A stretch of DNA of 64,000 bases from positions 2,913,911 to 2,977,910 of the forward strand of contig JAQFVV010012441.1 of the NCBI GenBank assembly GCA_028023455.1, given 5' to 3'. Source of the stretch: Epiperipatus broadwayi. Lineage: Eukaryota; Onychophora; Udeonychophora; Euonychophora; Peripatidae. Shown here in pieces: positions 10,217-21,855 of this stretch; the stretch's first letter is position 1, and each line of letters begins with the position of its first letter. The position numbers and the translations under genes were made by a program. The notes beneath the pieces were generated by a model that made no database searches, was not told where the DNA came from, and saw nothing but the letters and a program-made list of their open reading frames with translations.

Positions 10217-12025
10217 TTAGTAAAATCATGAGTTAAACTTTGTATAACACAAGATGTAAGCATATAAATTTAAAGATTTAAACCAAGACTCTTGATATTA
10301 AAAAAAAAAAAGTATTAATAATATTGAAACGATTTTTGATAATAAAAAAAAAAACTTAAACATTATTAATAATTGAAAGTAGAAAACAAATATATATATT
10401 TTTATAGGGAAATGTTTATTCGTTGGTGCCAAAAGTATTTGCTCCCAAACCTGGGAAAATAAAAAGCAATATATATTTTTTTCTACGGTTTTCCTTTGAA
10501 AAATCAAGGATAGCGATTTCTAATATACAGTGCATAAAAATAGCTGTTTCTTCTTAAGATTAAAATATAATTGATCATGGCTGCTTGCTTAGTATTGGAA
10601 ATAAATGGGTAATGTAGCTTAAATAGAAATATATATATATATTATATGCTTTTGTATTTTTAATCACAATTTGGTCTGTTTTTATGTTTGATATATTTGT
10701 ATATGTGATGCGTGTGTGTGTGTCTGAAAGAAAGCAACCTATTTCCGGGTGTTGTAACATATAAATGTATTTACCATTGTCAGGAAAAAAGTAAGAATAA
10801 AACCGTCAACCAAGAAAATGGTTGTGCGCTTAATCTTGAAATTTAATAATGCTTGCTTTATATATATATTAAGTATAAATGTCAATAGCCAGTTGCTTAG
10901 TATTGGTAAAATGTATCACGATAGCCAAACTTAAATAAAGTAATCGAATATCAGCAATCTTGTCAAGGCAATCTCAAAGATAATATATAGATTCAATGTT
11001 TCATCTACTAAGGTTGTTATGACAACAGATTGTTGATATTCTCTTGCTTAATTTAAGCTTTGGTTTTTGTGATATAATTTATATATGTAAATGCATCAAT
11101 AGCATAACATTTATAGATGTATATAAGATCTATCTCATAACAGTGAAGTTTTCAACATATTTCAATAGGTTTTTTTTCTTTTAGTATGTGTATCAGCATT
11201 TGTTTGACTAATCCAGTTTGCCCAAGCATTTTTTTTATCTAATATTAAATAATTAAGTTGGTTATAGCTACCAAATAAATCCTTTATTTATTTTGAACAT
11301 CCTCATCTTTGAAAAAGACTTCAGTCACTTGCAGTGAATTGGCTCATTACTACAGCCAGAACACAGTTAATATAGAATTGTATTTATTAATTTTTTTTTC
11401 TTTTTTCTATATTAAAATATATCTTAAAATTTAAATTCAGTATCAGCTTGGTTGTACATTCTAAGCCATTATGTTTACTTAAATGATTCTTACAAAACTA
11501 ATTATAATTCTCTTTATATTATTTGTTGCAATATCTTTCCTGAGGATCACCTTCTTCATGCCTTTATGCTTTTTATTCTATTCATGATATATAAATGTAG
11601 ATATTCCTATCTTTAAGATCATCAGTTGTTTATTTTTTTTCTGTCTACTATGTTTCACAACTTCTCTTTCCTAATTTCTCTGTCAATAAGTTTCATTAAT
11701 GTTTGATCTCATTTTCTATTTCACAATTATTTGATATGTAATCTAATTTTGTTTACAATTTTTCACTTTTTTCAATCTTATTTATTACTCTTTTTCTCAA
11801 CTTAGGCTTTTTATTTTCCTCCCAATCCATATTTCTTACCTCTGAATAATTTTTCTTCTTTGCAGTACAAATGTGCTGTTAACTGTCTCATCTAATTAAA
11901 TGAATTCTCTAACTGTTGACAGTATATTGTTGCAAAAATGTTAACAATAGAATTTTATACTAGTAAGTGATTACAACTTGGATTTCCACCATTAAGTGGA
12001 TTTAACTATTTATACTTATATTAGA
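10217..12025. other. AT-rich stretch, nothing recognised
   Basis: Long runs of A (10300, 10345) and AT/GT microsatellites (10630, 10711-10722). GCTTAGTATTGG occurs at about 10587 and again at about 10896, with AGCTTAAATA/AACTTAAATA following, so there may be a weak duplication of about 310 bp. Minus-strand frames here are low-complexity and not credible genes. Confidence 0.55.
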
Positions 12026-12027
12026 TA

Positions 12028-12205
12028 GAATGTAATAAGTGTACTTATATGCAACCATAGAGAAGCTTGTTAGTTCTATAAATTAAGTATGGCTATGAAT
12101 ATGAGAACAGTATAAGTTCACAAAAGTGCTAAGCTGTATTTGATTTATAGAAATCACAAGCTTCCTTATAATTGCTTATAAGTACACTTACTACATTTAT
12201 TAAGT
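12028..12205. mobile_element. small fold-back element, about 178 bp
   Basis: The left arm (about 12028-12090: AATGTAATAAGTGTACTTAT...GAAGCTTGT) is mirrored by the right arm (about 12143-12205). The arms match at about 85%, including a shared TAAGTGTACTTATA core and GAAGCTTGT. The loop is about 50 bp. There is no coding content. It looks like a MITE, but no clear target duplication was seen. Confidence 0.6.
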
Positions 12206-13479
12206 GAATATATAGCTACCAACTCAAGAATTATAACTCTTTTTTCATATACATACAGCAATGAAATGACATGTTACTACCACTGTTTTGATTATTTTTA
12301 ATATATATATATATATATACACGTATAGTGAGTGATTGGCCTAACTTTAAAAATAAATACAAGTATTGCCTTGCTTATTTATTTCATTACAAAAACTTTG
12401 TAGCTCTTTCTAGCAACGTATTGCATTAAATTTTCAATGTTTTATTTTAATAGTCAAACTTTTATTTTTGGAATATATAAACTAAAACCATTCTTAAAAA
12501 TAATAACCTAGTTTTGCAAAAAAAAACTCCATTTCTAAAACTTGAACAGGTTTTTGTTAAGACATCATAAAGCAACAAAATGCTAATTTGTAACTGTGTA
12601 AACTTCTTGTAGTGAATTACACTCTATATTGAATTACAAAATGCTAATTTAGTTGTTTTACTTATCATTATTTTAAAGTGACAAAAAATAATGAATATGA
12701 TATTTATGAAAGTGTTCCTTTGTTTTACTGAGATTAAATTTCTCTTGCAAATACTTTTCAAATAAAATCAGAGAATAATTATAGCTATATAAGGTATTGA
12801 AATATATAATTTTTCTTTTTGAAGTCAGACCAAAAAAAAAAAAGCACTTGCAAGAATTCTTGTAGGCATTCTCAGAGAAGTTACTATGAATCACTGGCAT
12901 TTGTGACTCATTTATATTGGTTTCTTTGTGTGCTACTGACGTCTTCATATTTTTTTCAATTAATACATATATTTATATTTTAATTTCAATTTTTACCATC
13001 ATGTGAAATGAATGCTACAGGTAGTCACAAGAAAGTGAATTTAAGCAAAACGACTGAAATACTCTCATACTGCATTGGAGTTACACTGCTAGAAAAAGAT
13101 TCATTAATTAAATTAATTCTAAATTATTTAATTTTTTATTACAAGCACTTGACTTAGTTACCATTTTGCTAACACAAAAATTTTGAGAATATAGGCTATG
13201 ACAATATATAATAAACTTTATTAAGTTTGGAAATTTGTCATAGATAATCAAACTGAATGGATGCTGTAAAAAAAATGGAATATTATTCTGAAACAAAAAA
13301 TTGACAGCCCACTTCTTGACTCAGATATTAACGATATGATTTAAAAGTGGCGCTGTTATAATGAGCAATAATCTGTAACTATGAGAAGCTGCTGTATCAA
13401 GAAAATACAATTTTTAAGACATACATATATGAAAAATGAAAAACTTTTGTCAAAAATATTTTAAAGTGAACTTGAACAA
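12206..13479. other. AT-rich stretch, nothing recognised
   Basis: An (AT)n tract lies at 12300-12319. Open frames at 12673-12948 and 13108-13296 (minus strand) are low-complexity and match nothing I recognise. Confidence 0.6.
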
Positions 13480-13705
13480 TGTCAAACTCCTGACAGTAGT
13501 GCCACCCAATGCAAACCATAGTAATCAATGAATGCAAAAAGGTTTGTGCATAAAATTGCTATTTAGTGCCTATTCATCCAATATCCCCAAACTAGTTTCT
13601 AGTTTATGACTTTTTTCAGTGAGGAACCTTGGATCTGAGAACACTACATCTTGATCTTAGAATCTATTATAATCTTCCAGCAATCGTCTTTTACCTTTTA
13701 GTTAA
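13480..13705 (-). repeat. dispersed repeat family C, copy 1
   Basis: In reverse complement this aligns with 53515-53705: both have CTGA.(G/A)AAAG.CATA..CTAGAAACTA followed by GGATATTG, and about 80 bp on ATTGATTACTA. A third, poorer copy is at 47405-47530. Length is about 200 bp, non-coding. It carries a decayed version of the CTGATGA-stem-GAAAC hairpin seen intact at 53591. Confidence 0.55.
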
Positions 13706-15872
13706 CTGTAAAGCTATGACTCCAAAATGAAAACAATGTTTTCAATCCTAGCTCATTCACTTGTAAAGTTATATAGATCTGAACCCAGTTCAGTATCTAT
13801 ACATTTTGGGGTCTGGTTCTTTAATAACCATGGTCATCATCATCTCATTGACAAGAATGATATTAAATTACTAAACATCGCATGATCACTATTTTCCTAT
13901 TTGCATTGCATACATTATCTCAGAGACATTCAAAAGAAGAACAACGCTGCTCGTTTTGATTGGGAATATATGACTGGTGATAGAATATAATTAAAGGTTA
14001 TGATTACACATTAGATTGAAGTCTTTCAAAAAGAAAAATTTGCTGCAGAAAAAATTAAAAGATATCCTTACAAAATATCAGAATAATGAATGGATCATTG
14101 TGTTATCTTATATGGTTGTAGTAAAACATATTTCTAATATATTTTATATATAATTTTTCTTTTCTTTTTGGAATTGGTGTGGTCATATTCGTTTATGTGT
14201 GACGTGATGATAATTTATCGTTAGCTGATAATTGGCAAGTCTGGTAAATATTGTCTCTTTTTTTTTCATTTTGCTCCGAATGGCTATTAGGGAGATTTTT
14301 GCCTTTTAGGGGTCTATTTAGAGACTTTTGTATATACAGTAATCTATTTGTCAAAAAAATGGTGGGTAAAATTATTTTTATAATTGTTGATTTTTCCGCT
14401 TTTCATTTCCTTGGATCTGTTTTTTTTTTTTTTGCACGCACACACTTTAATTTTCTTGCTTAGACATTCAATCACTTGAAAAGAAATACAAATGTTAAGT
14501 TGCTCTTTAGATGTTAAAAGTTTCTAAAGAAAAAAAAAGATAAGTAGGATTAGGGAAATGTTTTTGGCTTGAATGGGGGTAATGGTTTGAAAATTCTGGT
14601 AAAGCACTCTAAAAGAAATGGTGGATGGTGACTCCGCTCTTAATAGTCTGAAAATGAAGTCTGGCCATTTCTTTTTTATATAACAAAATATATCGGTGAA
14701 GAAGGAAAAAAAAAACAGAAATAGAATGAATAAGATTCTTTTATTAAATAAAGCAAATGCATCGAATATCTTCATCCTATTGTTGACGGAGCTTGGACCA
14801 AACATTATCAGTCATTTGATAAACAAGACTATTTCTTGGTTTTCATTTTAACCATCAGAATGATGAGAATAAATGGAATTGGCTGCTCTCTCTTTTAAAT
14901 AATCACGTATAATTTGATAAAAAATTGATAGTGCTGTTTTCAAAATGAATATTTCATTATTAGGGGAAAGGGGAGGGATGAATCTTTATTTTATTAAAAG
15001 TTTATAAGATTTTTGAAAATTGCAGTAGTTTAAAATAATCCTTACTGTTTTGTTATTTATGTTTATTTCTTAACTTATCCTGGAATGACGGAGAAATCCT
15101 GTAGATTGGATATGATATAAAAATGATTCTCTATTAAATTATAATAATTTTATTGTTATATAATATGTCATTAACAAGACATTAAATGTGTATAGTCCTG
15201 TCGTCTGAAAAGAAAAATATACATAATTTATTCTTTTTTTTTCATTACACTAATTATTTCATTCAGTAAACATAATGTGACTTTCCATTTAAAATAGGCT
15301 TTTAGGAACGTCTTTCACTCTTTGAAGAGTCCTTATGAAGTGTCACTGTTTCATTCTATAAACTAAAAATAATCTTTTTGGTATTCCCTCAAGTATGACT
15401 CATCTTCCTTAGTGAGAAAACTTTATCCTATCGCAATTGTGCTTTTTTGGCAGGATGGTCTTTTTTTTTTTTTTTCAGTGAAAAATTGAGTGGTTAGTAC
15501 CAGAAAAAATGCCTAAACTATTTTAGAAAATCTTCAATTATTAAAAAATTTTAAATTTCTCTCCAGATTTGAATACAAAATCAAGAATGTGGAATCAAGT
15601 GAATACACTATTTTTAACTTTTGGCTGTTATTTTTTAATTGGAAAGCATTCAAAAACTTTTAGCTCATGGGTTAGTTACTTTTGTGATTGGGCTAAACTA
15701 CTTGAGGTAAAAAGAGACATACAAATCTAACTAACGACCCAATCAACCACACTTAACTGATCTTTAGTAATCAAGTGAGAAAATGTTTTCATATTTATCA
15801 CTTAATTGATTACTAAAAGCTTCACCAATTGATTTTAATAAAATCAGTTTTCATGCTACAAAAGTAATGATT
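13706..15872. other. AT-rich stretch, nothing recognised
   Basis: Frames at 14251-14463 (+) and 14524-14805 (-) are Phe/Leu-rich products of T-rich sequence, with no motif. No further repeat boundary was found. Confidence 0.55.
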
Positions 15873-16260
15873 TATTAGAGGATATTTGAACTCAGACTTT
15901 CAAGCTCTCTTTAGTTATCTTCTCCATCCTATACAGCTGACACACATGACCACATAGATGTGAAAAAAATAAATGAGCTTCGATACAGATATTTTATGCT
16001 GGACCAGTACTCTTCACTTGGTCCCGATAGTTATCTCTCACACACATATATAATCAGTGCTTGGGTTATATTAAGAAAACAACTGAAGAGTGCTGGTCCA
16101 GCATGATATTTATATTGGAGATCATTTATCTTATGCATGTGTATGTGGTCATGTATGTGTCAGTTGTATAGAATGGAGAGGATGATAAAGGTAGCACGAA
16201 AGTCTGAGTTCAAATACCCTGTAATTACATCAAGCTTAAAGTTTATATACTATACTTGAA
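15873..16260. repeat. family A repeat, head-to-head inverted pair
   Basis: A minus-orientation copy (15873-16025, containing GAACTCAGACTTTCAAGCTC and ATGCTGGACCAG) is followed by a plus-orientation copy (about 16083-16260, containing CTGGTCCAGCAT and AAAGTCTGAGTTCAAAT). Together they form a large inverted repeat with a spacer of about 60 bp. The plus copy ends with the B-box-like AGTTCAAAT segment and TAATTACATC, as in other copies. Confidence 0.7.
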
Positions 16261-17239
16261 ATGTAATGACTGTGAATTGGTTTTCTATTATATATTATGC
16301 TCTATCTTCACAGAAATGAATTGATTGCTTTTTTAAAGCTGACAAATATATTAGGCTGCTTAATATTATCATTGGATTTTTGTAAGTCTACAGGCCTTTA
16401 AACTTCTGTGATATTAAAAATAATACTTGCTAAATTTTTAATAATAATATATTTTTACTATCACTGCTGATAGAATAGATGTGTGTACATATATACAACA
16501 TGTATTTGTACAAATTAACAAAAAGTGTAGTTGTTAACACATCTATTGCCTTGCTGTATTTTAATTGTTAAGGCTTATCTGAATGAAGCTTGGAAATTCT
16601 TCCAGGACATAGTCTTTCTTAAGGATTTTGTTTGGATATCTGGTCTATAATTAACCCTATTGATCACCCAATACTGATTGGTAAATGAATAATAGCTGGA
16701 AACTAAAGATTCTGGGTGTGCAAGATTGATCTGACTAATGTCAATGTACTTGAAAACAATGATAGTTATATGGTGATGTATTTCACCATTGATTAAAGTT
16801 CTCATGCTTATTTGGAAGTTGAGATTATGATTCATTTTTGTTCTTCATGTTCCTCTTCTAATTAAGTATTAATATATTAAAATTTATTATTTATTTTGCA
16901 TAATAATTTCTTTAGGAAAATGTAGCTATTAGCAGAATATTATAAAGAAATCTGTAAATTCTAAGTAAATGAAAGATTCTTTAGTTGCTTCATTAGGAAT
17001 GTGATTCGGGATTTATATTTGACTATATCTACATAAGCTAGTGGCTGTTAAATTTCATTTGTGAAACAAATGAATGCAATGACCATAGATTATTCTAAAT
17101 CAGTTAATTAGATACCCATAACATCTAGGAAGATTAAATCACTTGCGTTTGTTGTTGCAACTGGAAAAAAAATTGTTGAGAATCTCATACGAAGTCTATT
17201 TTTTAATACTATAATTCTTCACTTATTTGAAAAGTTCTA
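16261..17239. other. AT-rich stretch, nothing recognised
   Basis: The minus-strand frame 16575-16835 (86 codons) has no recognisable motif and normal AT-rich composition. It is taken as chance. Confidence 0.55.
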
Positions 17240-18990
17240 TGGTCAAATTACTTCTTGAGTTCAGTATATATATTACACTTGTATTGTTTTGCTTATCCTG
17301 CTTCTATGTATTTAAATGGACATCTTAAGGACCTATATAGTCAACATGGGTATGACAACAATATTGGCATCAACAAAAGACTGAGCATTCCATCATCAGA
17401 TTTTCAATAATATGGATGGCTGAAGTTGGAGGATGGAGAAAACTGAAGCCTGTCCATTAAAGTTTGAAGATTTGCTATCTTAATATAAACTGAACACTGA
17501 TTATATATGTGTGTGGAAGATGATGATTTGGATCAACTGTTGAGTGATGATTCAGCATGAAATATATTGATCATTTGTCTTTTTCACATGTATGTGGTCA
17601 AGATGGAATGGATAACCGAAGGGAGCTTGAAAGTCTGTGTTCAAATCCCTTCTAATTACATTTAAAGTTCACTTTATACATTATATTTGTATTTAAATAT
17701 TAATAGCATTTTATAAATTTTCTGTGAGCTTTTCTTCTGTTTTCTGATGCAGGAATATGTGAAAGAACAGAAAACATCTGCTGAGGAATGGGCTTGAATA
17801 TGCCAGTAATATTGTCCATAATATTTGAATATCCAGTAGTTTAGCATAAATATTTTTTCTCCAAACGAAATCATGGTTTTCACTAATATGATGTACTACA
17901 GATGGCATTGTAAGATTATTTTTTGTAACTATTTTTAAATGTATATAACTTTAGACGAAAGACAGTCCTATGGGCCATCCTGCGAGAAGCATGCATTGTA
18001 TATGAAACTTATTATAACCATTAAAAAACAGACTGTTTTTAATGCATTTATGGCTAAAGACAAATTGCAAAAACACCCAATTAAGGATTTAAATACACTA
18101 GTGCAAAAGATCACTTTTAATTTAGGACATCATCTGTGCTTGGTTCAAATTATATACTTTCAATTGTTTTATCTAATCATTTAATTGACAATTAAAATTT
18201 GACATTTATAATAATATTTTTTTATTGGTAGCCTTATTCCATCATACTGTATACATATGCTCAATTATTTAATTGACGATTAAGTTTGATATTTAATTTA
18301 TGGTATTTTATGTATGTATATATTGGTGATATTGTTACATCATAGATCTACATCCTGTACTATATCTTAATATGTGTGCAGTTTATATAAACATGTATAA
18401 GATGGAGTTGTTGACTAAAGAGAATTTGAAAGTCTGGGTTCAAATTTCCTCTAATTGCATTTAGCTTAAAGTATATATATATGTGTGTGTGTGCGTATGT
18501 ATTTAAATATTACATATTCAGCCCTTATTCTGCCATCCTTCTATGTATTTAAATGGACTTAAGGCCGTACATAGGAGGAGTCAGATTGACTTACGGTCAA
18601 CATGGTTATAATATAACAAAATTGGCAAACAAGGACTTTGAACATACCATCTTCAAATTTTCAATGATATGAATGGCTGAAGAGTTAGAGAATGGAGAAG
18701 ATTTAAGCCTGTCCATTAAAGTTTGAAGATTTGCTTCCTTTACATAAACCGAGGATTGATTATATATGTATGTGGGAAATTATGATTCAGACCAACTTAC
18801 GAGTCCTCGCTTCAGCACGAAATATATTTATTGGAGATCATTTATCTTTTTCGCGTGTAGGTGGTTATGTGTGTCGGTTGTATAAGATGGGAGTGGATGG
18901 CTAAAGGGAGCTTAAAAGTCTGGATTCAAATCCCCTCTAATTATATCTAGCTTAAAGAATTTATATTATACATCTATTTAATTATAAACA
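17240..18990 (+). repeat. family A repeat cluster, plus orientation, about three units
   Basis: Units are marked by the recurring end segment AAAGTCTG.GTTCAAAT....CTAATTACAT near 17640, 18438 and 18924. Each is preceded by AATGGAC...AAGG, CAACATGG.TATGACA, GATATGGATGGCTGAAG, CCTGTCCATTAAAGTTTGAAG and TGATTATATATGTGTGTGG blocks. The first interval is about 800 bp and contains an extra segment of about 330 bp (17700-18190). The second is about 486 bp, close to the basic unit. The GTTCAAATCC motif fits a Pol III box B. An A-box-like TGGCTAAAGGG lies just upstream in the third unit, but the spacing is too short for a normal tRNA. Confidence 0.75.
17700..18190 (+). other. family A long-variant insert with an ORF-like segment
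   Basis: This segment separates two family A ends and recurs inverted at 35085-35640. The plus-strand frame 17939-18184 (81 codons) and the minus-strand frame 35416-35216 (66 codons) are homologous over most of their length. Both contain DERQSYG, then a Cys and HA, then LNTLV..ITFNL and end with QIIYF. The retained shared frame could mean past coding capacity, or simply two recent copies with few stops. I recognise no family. After the frame there are two direct copies of ATTTAATTGAC(A/G)ATTAA (about 18180 and 18270). Confidence 0.4.
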
Positions 18991-20333
18991 TGAATATTTT
19001 AATGTGTTAAATATGTCAAACGATTTTTCCACTGTTCCTGTATATTATCCGTATTGAATACTCATGTATTTGCTGACGCTTGTGTGCCTTCTCATTTTGA
19101 TCAGCAACATGATCCTAATTGCTTGATGATTTTTAATTACATCTCAGTTTTTTTTTTTTTCACGCAGCATTACTGCTCTAAAGAAAATAACCAAGATGTT
19201 GAGAATCGATAAGCAACAGCTTATGTAACCACAAATATGATCCAAACTAATCATTGAGTGATCTTTCTCTGCATAAACGAATTCTTGCTGGGCTTTGTAG
19301 TAGGCTATAGTATTACAGTTTGGAACATAAAATTGTGTTAATAATTGCTTTTATATCTGTTAAATTTTTTTTTAATTTTTACTATTTTTTCTTAAGATGA
19401 TTTTTTTTTTTAAGATTTTTTTTTTTTTTAGTTACTGTACTTTTAAATAATAGTTTATAAGTAGTCTGTTGAGAATGGAATTTGGCAGACTTAGCCATCT
19501 TTTATAGGCTGCTAAGTTTTCTGTAAGCGTTTATTTTAATTAAATTTTGAAGAAAGTAGTAAGACAACAAAAAGGTAATAAAATTTAAAAAAAAAAATAC
19601 TGCACAGGAAAATGCCTTCTACTTTATCCTATTAATCAAATCCTGAAGGACTTGGATTTTGAAAACTGAAGGAAATATACTCTTGGAGAAATTGGATTAG
19701 AACGTAAGTCTATTAATTAGTTAGCATAGTCTAATTAGTTGAGTCGAAAAATCTTTTGTCAAAATAACAGTAAACATAGGGAGAATAGAAAAACAATTAC
19801 ATAAGAAAATCTACTTTATATATATAAAACAGTCATTTATATACAGTATTATAGTATTCTTTAAACATACTTCAAAAAATATTTATCTCATTGGTAAAGC
19901 TTTTGTTTCTAATCTAATTTTTTATGAGCCCCAATAAAGCAAAAGCACATCTTTTTTTTTATTTGCATATTTCTGTCTTCTTCAAACCTACTATGAACTA
20001 AAAGTCTTCAGTATTTCTAGGAACAGAATGATTTAAGGATATGTAATATTCTCAGATTGAGTGGCTGATAATGCCTAATTGCCTATATATATATGTATAA
20101 TATTTACCTTGACTAATAACATTTTCAATAAGAGTATATGAAATTTACATTAGATGGCTGCTATTTGTGTCAAATACTGTATACATACATTTTCCTATCA
20201 CTATAAGTGAAAGACAAAGAAATTTACTATTTATCTTTATCTGTCATTTAATGATTTGGTGTTATTTAATTCATTGCACCAAAACCTATGAAATAAGAAG
20301 AATGCTGTAAGTAAAAGTTATAAATGAAGTCAA
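18991..20333. other. AT-rich stretch, nothing recognised
   Basis: Several T and A homopolymers (19149, 19405-19430, 19588). No open frame over 60 codons and no repeat boundary could be supported. Confidence 0.6.
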
Positions 20334-20420
20334 ATGTTGATGGCCGAGTGGTCAGCACAGCTGCCTTACAAGAGCTGTCCTGGGTTCGCTCCCAGCCGAT
20401 GCTTCCTGGTTGAAAAAAAC
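20334..20420 (+). mobile_element. tRNA-like SINE copy (loop CTTACAA)
   Basis: 20334-20402 has a box-A-like TGGCCGAGTGG, an anticodon-arm remnant with loop CTTACAA, and an intact T-arm (CTGGG-TTCGCTC-CCCAG) containing box B. The acceptor stem is largely decayed. It is followed by TTCCTGGTTG and an A7 tract. It belongs to the family of the copies at 4027, 30350 and 56989, judging by the shared CAGCTGCCTT segment and GGTTCGCT box B. Confidence 0.7.
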
Positions 20421-21189
20421 AACAACTGATAATTAATAATTCATGTTTGGGAAAATGTTATATCAACCCATGATTGTTGTTATTTAAAATAATGCCTTCA
20501 TGTTATTATTATATTCCAATGAATTGGAAAACTTTTTTTGAAGAGGTTGACATTTATGGGCTTTTTTCTAATATTTGACTACCAAATTGAAAGATTATTC
20601 TGATCCTATAATGGGAATATCATTATTATTATTTTTTTTTTTAAAAAGAGAGAAATTATTTACGCATGTAAATTATAATCTTGTGTGTACATGTTTAATT
20701 TTGTCAGGATATTTATAAAAGATTTTGTTTTGAAGTTAAAAGAACACAAGTTGCTTAGTCTTAAGTTATAAATTTATTATTATTAAGCTTAAAAACAAAT
20801 TTATTTTAAATTGATGATCTAAAATATCTATGACTTCTTTATGAATTGAAATTAGATGAAGGAAAGAATTTCGATGTGAAAAGATAGAGTATCTAAAAAT
20901 ATAAGATGAATTTAAAAAAAAGTTATAGAAGTCAATGTTTGAATATCTTTCATTAAATTAAGTATCAAACGATGAAATATGAAAAGTTATCTTTGTCATT
21001 GAGTGCATCTTCTTATAATTTTTTTTGTTGTATTGAAATAAAAGAATAATATAATTTTAAAATGATATATGTAATGTGTATGTCTATCATAATCCTAAAT
21101 ATTCACAACATTTGATTCATGTTGTAGACTCAAAAATTTATGAATAACAATCAGCTGTATTATGGAAAATAATATGTACATTTAGCACA
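20421..21189. other. AT-rich stretch, nothing recognised
   Basis: Contains an ATT microsatellite and T-run at about 20622-20642. No gene or repeat could be supported. Confidence 0.6.
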
Positions 21190-21855
21190 TTCACATATAT
21201 ATATAATTATATGGGACTTGAACTCAGATTTTCAAACTCCCTGCAACAATTCACTCTATCTTATACAACTGATACACCTGACTACATACATGTGAAAAAA
21301 GATGAATGATCTCCAATATATGTATTTCATGTTGGTCTAGATCACCATTTTCTACACACATGTACAATCAATGCTGAATTTATATTAAGTTAGCAAATCT
21401 TCAAACTTTAATGGTCAAGCTTCGATCTTTCTCCTCACTCCAACTCTTGAGCCATCTCTATCATTGAAAATTCAAGGATGTAACACTCAAAGCCCTTGCT
21501 GGTGCCAATATTATTATACTCATGTTGACTTTAAGTCACTCTGACCCCTCACATATAGGACTTAATATGACCATTTAAATATACAGAAGAGGGATGGGCA
21601 GAATACAAGCCGAATATATAATATTTAAATACATGTACATTATCTATTCTAAACTTAATGTAATTATATGGGACTTGAACTCAGACTTTAAAGCTCCCCA
21701 CAACTATCCAGTCCATCTTGTACAACTAATACAACTGACCACATACATATGAAAAAGATAAATGATCTCCAATATATGTATTTCATGCTGAACCAGCACT
21801 CATCGGTTGGTTTAGATCATCATCTCCAACATATATATATAATCAGTGCTGATAA
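21190..21855 (-). repeat. family A cluster, minus orientation, about 1.3 units
   Basis: Two minus-orientation end segments, GGGACTTGAACTCAGA at about 21213 and 21670, lie about 457 bp apart. Between them are the reverse complements of the standard family A blocks (CAAATCTTCAAACTTTAATGG, AAGTCACTCTGACCCCTC). The second unit runs to about 21855, where the orientation flips. Confidence 0.75.
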
